Of a DNA stretch of 64,000 bases, positions 35,761-44,126 are shown piece by piece. The translations under genes were made by a program, and so were the position numbers. The notes under the pieces are model-generated. The model made no database searches. It had not been told where the DNA came from and saw only the letters and a list, made by a program, of their open reading frames with translations. Every line of letters begins with the position of its first letter. Positions within the stretch are counted from its first letter, which is position 1. This DNA is from an uncultured SAR86 cluster bacterium (GTDB lineage Bacteria > Pseudomonadota > Gammaproteobacteria > Magnimaribacterales > AG-339-G14): contig CACJRI010000001.1 of NCBI GenBank assembly GCA_902595715.1, positions 62,001 through 126,000 on the forward strand. Reading direction: 5' to 3'.

Positions 35761-38009
35761 TGTTAGAAAAAAGTCTTGAAGAATGTCTTAACAATGCTTT
35801 TAAATTTGCTCACGAAAATAATCATGAATTCGTTACTACTGAGCACCTTCTATTATGTATTTTAAATAACCAAGACGCTCTTAATGTCCTCCTTGCTTGC
35901 GACATAAACATCGATATTTTGGAAGCTGAATTAAAAGAATTCATATCAAAAAACTGTCCAGAAAAGAAAGACGATGCAGTTGAAATTCAACCAACCCTAT
36001 CTTTTCAAAGAGTAATTCAAAGAGCAGTCTTTCACGTTCAATCCTCTGGAACTGGAGAAGTTACGGGAGCAAATATTTTGGTGGCTTTATTTAGCGAAAA
36101 AGAAAGCCATAGTGTTTATCTTTTAAAAAAACAAGGAATGACAAGGTTAGATGCAGTCTCATATATGAGTCATGGAGAAGGAGTTACGGAAGACGAATCT
36201 TTTGATGATATTTCACAAGAATCTTCTTCATCGAAAGAATCAGGTTATCTTGGTAAATATGCTTTAAATCTCAATCAAGAAGCTGAAGCGAATAGAATCG
36301 ATCCTCTTGTAGGAAGAGATAATGAGATTGAGAGAATCTCTCAAATTCTTGCTAGACGTTCTAAAAATAATCCAATTTTAGTTGGTGAATCTGGAGTTGG
36401 GAAAACAGCTTTGATTGAAGGGTTGGCTAAAAACATTGTTGAAAAAACAGCTGCTCCTTCACTTCAAGATAGTATTATTTATTCTCTTGATATGGGCTCT
36501 TTGTTAGCCGGCACTAAATATCGTGGAGACTTTGAAAAAAGACTTAAAGGAATTTTAAAAGAACTGACTGCCATTCCAAATTCCATTTTGTTTATAGATG
36601 AGATCCATACCATCATCGGAGCAGGTGCTACATCAGGTGGAGTTATGGATGCATCCAATTTACTGAAACCTGTCTTAGGAAAAGAGGGTGTAAAATTCAT
36701 CGGTTCAACTACTTTTAAAGAATATAGAACTATTTTTGAGCAAGATAGAGCGCTTTCCAGGAGATTTCAAAAAGTCGATCTAGTTGAACCTTCTGTGCAA
36801 GAAACAATAAAAATTCTTGAAGGGTTAAAAAAGAAATACGAGCAGCACCATGATTTAAAGTATTCAAAAGCCTCTCTTAAAGCAGCAGCTGAACTTTCAG
36901 CAAAACATATAAATGATAAATTTCTTCCCGATAAAGCAATTGATGTCATTGATGAAGCGGGTGCTAGATTAAGGCTCAACTTGAGTACCAAACGAAAAAC
37001 TGTAAATGAACAGGATGTTGAAAGAGTTATTTCTTTAATGGCACAAATTCCGGAAAAAAGTGTTTCAACTCAAGATAGAGTTTCATTAGGTAAATTAGAA
37101 GAAGATCTAAAAAGAGTTATTTTTGGTCAAGACGAAGCTATCCAAAAACTTTCTAATTCTATTATGATGTCTAGAGCTGGGTTAGGTGAAGATGAAAAGC
37201 CAATAGGTTCTTTTTTATTTTCAGGACCTACTGGAGTTGGTAAAACTGAAGTATCAAGACAACTGGCTAAAATCTTAGGAGTTGAGTTAGTAAGATTTGA
37301 TATGTCCGAATATATGGAAAGGCATACCGTTTCTCGTCTCATAGGAGCTCCTCCTGGTTATGTTGGTTATGACCAAGGTGGTTTATTGACTGAAGCCGTA
37401 ACTAAAAATCCTCACTCGGTCATACTCTTGGATGAAATAGAAAAAGCACATCCAGAAGTTTTTAATGTTCTTCTACAAGTAATGGATCATGGAATGTTAA
37501 CCGATAATAACGGAAGGCAAGCAAGTTTTAGAAACTGTATATTGATTATGACAACGAATTCTGGTGCATTGGAAATGGCAAGAGAATCTATGGGTTTTCA
37601 AAAACAGGATAATTCTACAGATGGAACTGAAGTAATTAAAAAAACTTTTAGTCCAGAGTTTAGAAACAGATTAACTTCTATCGTTCAATTTGGTTCTTTG
37701 AAAACAGAAGTTATTCATACTGTAGTTGATAAGTTTTTAACAGAACTTCAAGCTCAATTGGATGAAAAAAGAGTTGTGCTTGAAGTTGATAACAAAGCAA
37801 GAACCTGGCTTGCAGAAAAGGGTTACGATGAAAAAATGGGTGCTCGCCCAATGCAAAGACTCATCCAAGATGAAATTAAACAAAAATTAGCTGAGTCTAT
37901 TTTGTTTGGAGATTTAGCCAAAGAGGGTGGAATTGCAAAAGTTTCAATCAAGAAAAATCAAATAGATATAAAGTTTCTTCCTCACGAAGAAAAAGAACTA
38001 ACGTCTTAA
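35760..38009 (+). CDS. clpA: ATP-dependent Clp protease ATPase subunit ClpA
   Basis: A 749-residue AAA+ unfoldase partner of ClpP. It has an N-terminal ClpS-binding domain (about 1-140), a first AAA module with Walker A VGESGVGKTALIEG and arginine-finger region ALSRRFQKVDL, and a second module with GPTGVGKTEVSRQL and ILLDEIEKAHPEVFNVLL. YDEKMGARPMQRLIQDEIK marks the sensor-2 end. Length matches the family. The ATG at 35760 is chosen over an in-frame TTG one codon earlier. It meets infA head to head with a two-base gap. Confidence 0.96.
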   Translation: MLEKSLEECLNNAFKFAHENNHEFVTTEHLLLCILNNQDALNVLLACDINIDILEAELKEFISKNCPEKKDDAVEIQPTLSFQRVIQRAVFHVQSSGTGEVTGANILVALFSEKESHSVYLLKKQGMTRLDAVSYMSHGEGVTEDESFDDISQESSSSKESGYLGKYALNLNQEAEANRIDPLVGRDNEIERISQILARRSKNNPILVGESGVGKTALIEGLAKNIVEKTAAPSLQDSIIYSLDMGSLLAGTKYRGDFEKRLKGILKELTAIPNSILFIDEIHTIIGAGATSGGVMDASNLLKPVLGKEGVKFIGSTTFKEYRTIFEQDRALSRRFQKVDLVEPSVQETIKILEGLKKKYEQHHDLKYSKASLKAAAELSAKHINDKFLPDKAIDVIDEAGARLRLNLSTKRKTVNEQDVERVISLMAQIPEKSVSTQDRVSLGKLEEDLKRVIFGQDEAIQKLSNSIMMSRAGLGEDEKPIGSFLFSGPTGVGKTEVSRQLAKILGVELVRFDMSEYMERHTVSRLIGAPPGYVGYDQGGLLTEAVTKNPHSVILLDEIEKAHPEVFNVLLQVMDHGMLTDNNGRQASFRNCILIMTTNSGALEMARESMGFQKQDNSTDGTEVIKKTFSPEFRNRLTSIVQFGSLKTEVIHTVVDKFLTELQAQLDEKRVVLEVDNKARTWLAEKGYDEKMGARPMQRLIQDEIKQKLAESILFGDLAKEGGIAKVSIKKNQIDIKFLPHEEKELTS

Positions 38010-38011
38010 AT

Positions 38012-38230
38012 TTATTTTTCTCTGAAAGTGATTCTGCCTTTAGTTAGGTCATAAGGGGTCATTTCTACTTTTACTTTATCTCCAGTCAAAATACGTATGT
38101 AATTTTTTCTCATTTTTCCAGAAATATGTGCAGTAATGACATGATCATTTTCGAGTTTCACTTTGAAGGTAGTATTTGGCATGGTATCGATAACCTCGCC
38201 TGACATCTCAATTAAATCTTCTTTTGCCAT
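38012..38230 (-). CDS. infA: Translation initiation factor IF-1
   Basis: A 72-residue S1/OB-fold factor that binds the 30S A site. [38 protein letters not shown] and [18 protein letters not shown] are nearly invariant. The length is exactly that of E. coli IF-1. Convergent with clpA, as in pseudomonads. Confidence 0.97.
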   Translation of the reverse strand: MAKEDLIEMSGEVIDTMPNTTFKVKLENDHVITAHISGKMRKNYIRILTGDKVKVEMTPYDLTKGRITFREK

Positions 38231-38254
38231 AAATATTGGTCATAATTATGCCTT

Positions 38255-38362
38255 ATGAAGAACGAAGATAAAAAATTTAATTTGAAAGGGCTTTTATTGG
38301 TAATAGTGCTTGTCAATGTTTTTTTAGCAATAATTGCTGCAATAGTTGATTATTTCTTTTAA
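38255..38362 (+). CDS. Possible 35-aa membrane micropeptide
   Basis: An ORF of 35 residues: a lysine-rich N-terminus (MKNEDKKFNLKG), then one long hydrophobic helix (about 13-31) and YFF at the end. Positive-inside topology would place the N-terminus in the cytoplasm. It lies alone between the divergent infA gene and the mini-lipoprotein. No strong Shine-Dalgarno is visible. It may be real or chance. I do not recognise a family. Confidence 0.35.
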   Translation: MKNEDKKFNLKGLLLVIVLVNVFLAIIAAIVDYFF

Positions 38363-38425
38363 AGAAAATGATATGAATTTTCAAAAAAAAATAGTATAAA
38401 TATTTAATCAATGAGGTCTAATTTT

Positions 38426-38599
38426 ATGAATAAATTATTTACAATTTTGGCAATCACAGTCTTGTTAATTGGTTGTGGTGGCGGTGGATATGGTAGTAGT
38501 AGCAGTGGCGGTAATTCTAGTTCGAATAACTCCTACGGAGGTTCTACACCAACAGGTAATTTTGCCGGACAGGTAGATCCTGTACAAGCAACAGACTAA
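38426..38599 (+). CDS. Mini-lipoprotein, 57 aa, Gly/Ser-rich
   Basis: A tiny predicted lipoprotein: MNKLFTILAITVLLIGC ends in a lipobox with Cys17. The mature part is about 41 residues, glycine/serine/asparagine-rich, closing GNFAGQVDPVQATD. GAGG nine bases before the ATG at 38426 supports this start over the ATG at 38411. It is 20 bases upstream of a large secreted protein and probably co-transcribed. It may be an accessory or anchor for that protein, or the remnant of a longer lipoprotein. Function is unknown. Confidence 0.6.
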   Translation: MNKLFTILAITVLLIGCGGGGYGSSSSGGNSSSNNSYGGSTPTGNFAGQVDPVQATD

Positions 38600-38619
38600 T
38601 TTAATTAAGGAATTTAAAA

Positions 38620-41571
38620 ATGAAAACGATTAAGCTTTTTTTTACTACATTAACTTTCATATTCATAAGTAATTCATCTTTTGCGGATGATTACTCTGAT
38701 GATGCTGCAGAAGTAGATTATTACGTACCTGGCATACTTGCTAATGATGCAATGAGCCAAGTTAACTTTCTTTTGTGTTTTATGGAGAGTATTAATTTTT
38801 CCACTTTTGTCAATAAAGGAGTTTATAAAGCTTTAACTGATGAGGCTAAATGTGAGTCTGCAAGCGGAGCTGATGCAGCTTCTGAAGCAGCATCTGCAAC
38901 AGGCTCATCAGCTAGTGGTGGTGGAGCTGGAACAGGAAATGCAGTTGACGCTATTGAATATACCACTGGCATTTATACAGGGGAAACTTCTGGAAATACA
39001 GTACAAGGAAAAGGTTGGGTAGATATCGAATTGAATATGGGCCAAAACGATACCGTAGTTCCAACAACTGCTTATTTATCTACAACGGTATCTGCAGACA
39101 AGAGTAGTACCAATCGTTTTGGAACTTTTACCATGCGATATGATCTCAGAAACAAACAAATTCATAACCCGCTTGGACTTTCAACAGCTGGTATATCCAT
39201 AAATAAAGGTTATTTAAATGTAAACAACACCACTATCCAGTATCGAGAAACAGGTATGCAAGGTCCAGATAGAGTAATCATCGCTGACTTGACTGATGCC
39301 AACAATATTCAAGGATTTATGCAAACAATTCTTCGTATTGCTGGCGGCGGTGGAATGACAACTTATGCTGTTAGACATCAAGTACAAGTTAACGAAGGTG
39401 CAGATAGATACTGCCAAAAATTTTCTAGTGCTAATGAATATTCTCAGGGAGGTAATGGTCTCTGGACAGAAGGTGCAGCAATCTCTGAAGCTAATCTAGC
39501 AACAGCTATAACCAACGCCCAAAACGGGGGAGGCTTTGTTGATACTGATGGAGGAACTGCAGCTACAATTACTGGTGAACATTGCTGGGATACTAGAAGA
39601 TCTGCAGCAAAAAGAGTGGTATATGAATATGGTACTTACAAAAATTCAGACGGCTCAAGGGCAGACTTAACAACACCTTCCATGTCTTTGGAAGCAAATA
39701 TTACAGATAATGGCTCTCTTTCAGCTCCAATATGGTCTCATGCCAGCTATTGGGGAGTGCATGTTAATCCTACGGATAGGGCAAATGTAACTGACTCAAC
39801 TGTATTTAAAAATAAAAGAAATTCCAGCGATAACAATTCATATAATTTAAGGAAAAATTATTATGAAATTGTAAAAAGAACACGTCAGTATCTTTCGTTA
39901 GACCAACTTGGTGGAGTTTCTTTTCAGTTTTATGCAAATAATTTCAGAGATGGCGGCACTTTTCAAACAAAACTAGGGAATCTTAATTTTCCGAATGCCG
40001 GTAATTGTAATGCTGCTCAAGGTAACTGTCCTGAATACTCAGGAACAATTACTGTCAGCGGTTCTACTGTAACTTTTACTGTAACTCATGGAATGGATTG
40101 GGGAGCAAGAATAATGCCTTTTGAATTGGATAATCCTTTCTCATTTACGGCAGCAAATTGGTCAACTCAAATGACCGACTCAGGCTGGAATAGAAGGATG
40201 CATTTTTGGGATCCTGATTCTCATCAAAGTTACACAGTGCCTTATGCTGCTTTTGGTGACCCTGACTCAACAACTCCTTCCGCTCAAGTTAGAACAAGAA
40301 CAGAAGAAAGAATAAATATCGATCAATTGGCAACAGAAATTTCTAATACTGGCGATAATGCAACGGGTCTATTGTGTATTAGAGAATGTCTTGATGCTTC
40401 CAATATGAATTCTGCTATTGCTGCTGCTTTTACCGCTCTTGAAAATGAGGATAATCCAGGAGCTTTAAACGTTACTCCCTACAAAAATGTAGGAGACTGG
40501 TGGACAGCTACAGTTTATTACGACTCAAATGGTAATGGTGACCAAGATGGAGGAGAGTCAGATATTGCAGCAGGTAACTATAATAATATTGGCGGAGTAA
40601 AAGTTGCTGATGCTCCTCAATATACAATTGTAAATGTTGCAGGAACCAATAAACTCAGAGATGGTACAGCAGGTAATACTTACATAGAATATTCTGGTTT
40701 AAATGGACCAAAAGTAGATGCTAGACAGCATGGCGACTCATTACAAAATTATCGTTATTACATGAAGCCACATACTTACGGCAATAATTGGACAAATAAC
40801 TTTGGTCATGCTTTCCATATGAGAGCTGTGATTAATTCAGATACTAATAAAGCAGCTCTTTATTGCGATGTTTCAGGCGGTAATGCAAGGGGTTACGATG
40901 TTAGGTTTAAAGCTAAAGCAAATGATGCAGCAGTTCATGCTACCGGAGCAACCTCTTATTATTGTGACTATAAAATGTGGGAAGGAGCGGTTGCGACTAT
41001 GTACGATATCAGAGTTAGACAAATGACTGACTATCGACTGTATAACGATACTTCTAGCCAATATGTTAGTGTCTCCGCACCGCAATCAGTTTTATTTACT
41101 GTTCCCTCAAGTGGAATAAACTATAACTTCCCAAACACAAATCTTGCTGGAAAAAAATTCAAACTGAAATTTGAAGGTTACGGAGAGCTTCATAATATTC
41201 CCGGACGAGTAGTAAATACCTGTACAGGCGCAATCTTAGGAAGATATGTTGATGGTGGATGGAACCAGTGTTATCGATACGTACATGAATTTGTAATACC
41301 TGATGCTACTGTTCTTACAAACCTAAGCGGAGGAGACGACTTGAAGATAAGAGCTCTAAGAGGAGATGAATATTTACTTAAGTTAGGAAGTATTCCTGCT
41401 GGAGTAAGTTACTCTAAGTCAGTGAGTGATTTGCCGGCAGCAAATAATATTCAGAACTTATTTTCCGGTACAAATTCCATTGGTACTGTTCCTGCTACTA
41501 CTTTGCCAAGTGCCAACAGTACGGATCCCTCAGTAATTCATGGTAAAACTGTTATAGCTCCATCGAACTAA
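38620..41571 (+). CDS. Large secreted protein of unknown function, 983 aa
   Basis: Signal peptide at 1-22 (ends NSSFA), then a mature protein with no membrane helix. Residues about 79-108 are an Ala/Ser/Gly-rich linker. The rest is rich in aromatic residues, Asn, Thr and Gly, as in beta-rich exported proteins. There are about twelve cysteines, often near aromatic residues, suggesting disulfides. YYDSNGNGDQDGGESD near 633-648 looks like a calcium-binding loop. No catalytic signature, sorting signal or autotransporter barrel was recognised. Base composition is less AT-biased than many neighbours. A strong terminator follows. The reading frame and export are secure; the role is not. Confidence 0.85.
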   Translation: MKTIKLFFTTLTFIFISNSSFADDYSDDAAEVDYYVPGILANDAMSQVNFLLCFMESINFSTFVNKGVYKALTDEAKCESASGADAASEAASATGSSASGGGAGTGNAVDAIEYTTGIYTGETSGNTVQGKGWVDIELNMGQNDTVVPTTAYLSTTVSADKSSTNRFGTFTMRYDLRNKQIHNPLGLSTAGISINKGYLNVNNTTIQYRETGMQGPDRVIIADLTDANNIQGFMQTILRIAGGGGMTTYAVRHQVQVNEGADRYCQKFSSANEYSQGGNGLWTEGAAISEANLATAITNAQNGGGFVDTDGGTAATITGEHCWDTRRSAAKRVVYEYGTYKNSDGSRADLTTPSMSLEANITDNGSLSAPIWSHASYWGVHVNPTDRANVTDSTVFKNKRNSSDNNSYNLRKNYYEIVKRTRQYLSLDQLGGVSFQFYANNFRDGGTFQTKLGNLNFPNAGNCNAAQGNCPEYSGTITVSGSTVTFTVTHGMDWGARIMPFELDNPFSFTAANWSTQMTDSGWNRRMHFWDPDSHQSYTVPYAAFGDPDSTTPSAQVRTRTEERINIDQLATEISNTGDNATGLLCIRECLDASNMNSAIAAAFTALENEDNPGALNVTPYKNVGDWWTATVYYDSNGNGDQDGGESDIAAGNYNNIGGVKVADAPQYTIVNVAGTNKLRDGTAGNTYIEYSGLNGPKVDARQHGDSLQNYRYYMKPHTYGNNWTNNFGHAFHMRAVINSDTNKAALYCDVSGGNARGYDVRFKAKANDAAVHATGATSYYCDYKMWEGAVATMYDIRVRQMTDYRLYNDTSSQYVSVSAPQSVLFTVPSSGINYNFPNTNLAGKKFKLKFEGYGELHNIPGRVVNTCTGAILGRYVDGGWNQCYRYVHEFVIPDATVLTNLSGGDDLKIRALRGDEYLLKLGSIPAGVSYSKSVSDLPAANNIQNLFSGTNSIGTVPATTLPSANSTDPSVIHGKTVIAPSN

Positions 41572-41586
41572 AAAGTTTGTCTAAGA

Positions 41587-41618
41587 AAAAAACCCCTTTA
41601 ATTTTAAAGGGGTTTTTT
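41587..41618 (+). terminator. Strong rho-independent terminator
   Basis: AAAAAACCCCTTT pairs with AAAGGGGTTTTTT around a short AT loop, with a T run at the end. It closes the secreted-protein unit. With its A run on the other strand it can also end the reverse-strand dehalogenase transcript at 41640. Confidence 0.9.
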
Positions 41619-41639
41619 GCTTCTTGGGTTAACTAATCT

Positions 41640-42497
41640 TTACAAGGATTCTAAAAAATCTTTTATAGCTACTCCTATTTCATTGGGAGAATGTTCTTGA
41701 ATAAAATGATTTCCTTTTACAGTTATTTCTTGTAAGTTATTCCAGCTTCGAACAAATTCTCTTTGATCTCCAACAAGAATGCTTCCAGGATCGGCATTAA
41801 TGAAAAGTTTTGGAATATTTGAATCCTTATGAAATTCGCCATTTTTTATTACTTCATCAATTACAGCCTGAGGAGAACCATCTACAGGAATTTGTCTTGG
41901 CCAAGTAAGAGTAGGGCGACGATCTTCACCTGCATTTTTAAAGGGACGAATGTATTCAGCCTTTTCTTCATCGGTAAAACCATCCGCAGAATCATTTAAG
42001 AGAATCCTTTCTACAAAAACATTTTTTTCAAGAACAATTTCTTCTCCTGCATCTGAACGCATTAATTGAAAAATGTTTCTTGCATTTTCTGGCCATTGAT
42101 CCCAAGTTAGTGGCATTACGATTGCCTCCATAAATGTAATCGATTTGATTTTATCGGCATTTTCTCTCGCATATTGAAATCCCATTGCAGAACCCCAATC
42201 ATGTATAACCAAATTAATTTCTTCGCCTAAATCTAATTCGTCTAGTAATTTAGATAGATATTTGTATTGCCCATGATATTGATAATCAGGATTATCTATT
42301 CCTTCAAGTTTTTCAGAATCGCCCATTCCTATTAAATCTGGAACGACTATACGGCCCATATCTTCTACATATGGAGTTATATTCCGCCATAAAAAAGAAG
42401 ATGCAGGATTACCATGTAAAAATACTATTGATTGGCCTGCACCTGAATCTATATAAGCCATTTGTTTTCCCAAAATCTCTTTGTACTCCTTGTCCAT
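41640..42497 (-). CDS. Haloalkane dehalogenase, subfamily II (LinB/DhaA-like)
   Basis: A 285-residue alpha/beta hydrolase predicted to cleave carbon-halogen bonds to alcohol plus halide. All five functional positions are present at a constant offset of 8 from LinB: halide-binding Asn30 (HGNP) and Trp101, nucleophile Asp100 (VIHDWGSAMGF), acid Glu124 (MEAIVMPL) and base His264 (GNHFIQEHSP). No signal peptide, so cytoplasmic. AGGAG precedes the ATG. It is divergent from a membrane protein gene 64 bases away. Activity on haloalkanes is a strong family prediction; the natural substrate is unknown. Confidence 0.93.
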   Translation of the reverse strand: MDKEYKEILGKQMAYIDSGAGQSIVFLHGNPASSFLWRNITPYVEDMGRIVVPDLIGMGDSEKLEGIDNPDYQYHGQYKYLSKLLDELDLGEEINLVIHDWGSAMGFQYARENADKIKSITFMEAIVMPLTWDQWPENARNIFQLMRSDAGEEIVLEKNVFVERILLNDSADGFTDEEKAEYIRPFKNAGEDRRPTLTWPRQIPVDGSPQAVIDEVIKNGEFHKDSNIPKLFINADPGSILVGDQREFVRSWNNLQEITVKGNHFIQEHSPNEIGVAIKDFLESL

Positions 42498-42561
42498 TAT
42501 TATTACTCCTGTAAAGTAAATAAATATATCACTTATATAAATAAAGATTTAGGAGAATTAG

Positions 42562-43113
42562 ATGTTTGATCCGGAACAAAGGAGCAGGGCGTTTAACTTT
42601 GCGTTAAGAGCTCAAGGTATATTTGGAACAGTTATGGGAATAACAATATTGTGGTCTTTGTATGCCCTCCTGTTTACTGATTACTCACATATTTTTATTT
42701 CAAAGGTTTTATTAACTGTAATTTGTATCGGATTTGGCACAATAACTCCTTTAATAGATTTCAATGAATCTCATGCTACAAATCCATTGTGGACGGGTCA
42801 TGCACGTTTTCATTTAGTTTGGCAGGTTAATGCAATGATAATAACAGCAGTGCTGTCTATATCTCTGTTGTGGTTTTATTATTCAATTACAAATCACTTA
42901 ATAGTCATTCTTCTTAATTACTTATGGATATTCTCTTTCTATGCAACTGTATTTGGTCTTAAGCTTTTCGATGGAGAATTAAATGATATTAATGGTGTAC
43001 CACCAGTTTTTATCAAAATACTTGGACGAGAGTATGAAATTGATAGAAATATACAAGCTATAACGGGCGGCTTATTTGTAAATTCATATGCTATAGCCTT
43101 ATTTTTTGTCTAA
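42562..43113 (+). CDS. Five-helix membrane protein of unknown function
   Basis: A 183-residue inner-membrane protein with hydrophobic segments near 19-38, 46-65, 87-107, 111-132 and 168-183. A conserved-looking polar patch, NPLWTGHARFHLVWQ, lies between helices 2 and 3 and carries histidines that could bind a ligand or metal. TAGGAGAA precedes the ATG. It is divergent from the LinB-like dehalogenase and may share its regulation. I do not recognise the family. The 101 bases after it are AT-rich and appear empty. Confidence 0.75.
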   Translation: MFDPEQRSRAFNFALRAQGIFGTVMGITILWSLYALLFTDYSHIFISKVLLTVICIGFGTITPLIDFNESHATNPLWTGHARFHLVWQVNAMIITAVLSISLLWFYYSITNHLIVILLNYLWIFSFYATVFGLKLFDGELNDINGVPPVFIKILGREYEIDRNIQAITGGLFVNSYAIALFFV

Positions 43114-43214
43114 TCTATATTTAACATAATATATATTATACGAATATATAAATATTGATATAGAAGGCTTTAATCAAACACTAAGTATAGAAAAGGCCTA
43201 AACAAGTAAGAAAA

Positions 43215-44126
43215 TTAAAAATATGTCTTTTCTACTAATTTGTCTATTGTGATGAGATCCTTTTGACACTTATCTAAGAAAGTATGTAATTTATTATCAT
43301 CAAAGTTTTCAAATGAAGCTGTATCAAATCTTAGTCTTAAAGTTCTAATCTTAAGGATTATCTTTTCATTTTTAGGGAGGCTGTCTAAACAAAGTCTTAA
43401 TACTGAAAGACATCTTGTTATTGATCTAGGAAAACTATCATCTTGTAAAAGAAAGTTTATTACTTCTTCTCTATCAACCTCTCCTTTCGATACCTTTCTA
43501 AACGCGTCTTGAGCGGACAATATTGATAACAAACTTATCCACTCCATCGTAGAAAAGTCATAAGTTTTTTTATCGCTTTTCGTAATACACAGACAATCTA
43601 TGATTCGCGATATCATATCAATTCTTTCTAAAAATCTACCTAATCTTATAAATTCAAATTCGTATCCTCTCGAAAGATTATCATTTATCGAACTAAAAAA
43701 TTCTTGTGTAAGGTCAACTATATTTGTAATGAAAGGTAATCTTTTTCTTTTATGAATTTTTAGAAAAGTTGCGTTGAAGATATGATCGTGAAGATGATTC
43801 AAACTGATACTTGCAGATTTTGGTAAATCATCCCTAACTGTTTCAATATTGTACTTGGCCATGTCCAAACAATTTTTTATTGAACTAGAATTATTAGTTC
43901 CCTCAAAAAGAAAACTCAAAACATTATCTTCATTATATTTTTTGTATTTTTTTTCATAGTATTGGTTTGCATCTAGAGTATCGATTAATGGTTTCCAGTT
44001 GAGTGAATGATCTACGGGATAATCAAGTATTAATTCTAAATTAACGTCAATCATCCTAGCTATGTTTTCAGTTCGTTCAATATATCTGGCTAACCAGTAA
44101 AGATGTTTGGCACTTCTACTTAACAT
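43215..44126 (-). CDS. Alpha-E domain protein (DUF403)
   Basis: A 303-residue all-helical protein of the alpha-E family. The start MLSRSAKHLYWLARYIERTE is diagnostic, as is RGYEFEFIRLGRFLERIDMIS. Its function is not settled. It is almost always encoded beside a circularly permuted ATP-grasp protein, which here overlaps it by one base (44126). Comparative work places both in an amidoligase-like peptide-modification module with Anbu, whose gene is divergent just upstream. Confidence 0.9.
   Translation of the reverse strand: MLSRSAKHLYWLARYIERTENIARMIDVNLELILDYPVDHSLNWKPLIDTLDANQYYEKKYKKYNEDNVLSFLFEGTNNSSSIKNCLDMAKYNIETVRDDLPKSASISLNHLHDHIFNATFLKIHKRKRLPFITNIVDLTQEFFSSINDNLSRGYEFEFIRLGRFLERIDMISRIIDCLCITKSDKKTYDFSTMEWISLLSILSAQDAFRKVSKGEVDREEVINFLLQDDSFPRSITRCLSVLRLCLDSLPKNEKIILKIRTLRLRFDTASFENFDDNKLHTFLDKCQKDLITIDKLVEKTYF

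Noticed and set aside
38600-39100. Secreted protein as an autotransporter or repeat adhesin
   Set aside because: No C-terminal beta-barrel, no sorting motif and no regular repeats were found; only a low-complexity linker and a single calcium-like loop.
43114-43214. Small gene or regulatory RNA between the five-helix protein and the alpha-E gene
   Set aside because: The 101 bases are AT-rich, with only a weak imperfect repeat and no ORF or stable hairpin.
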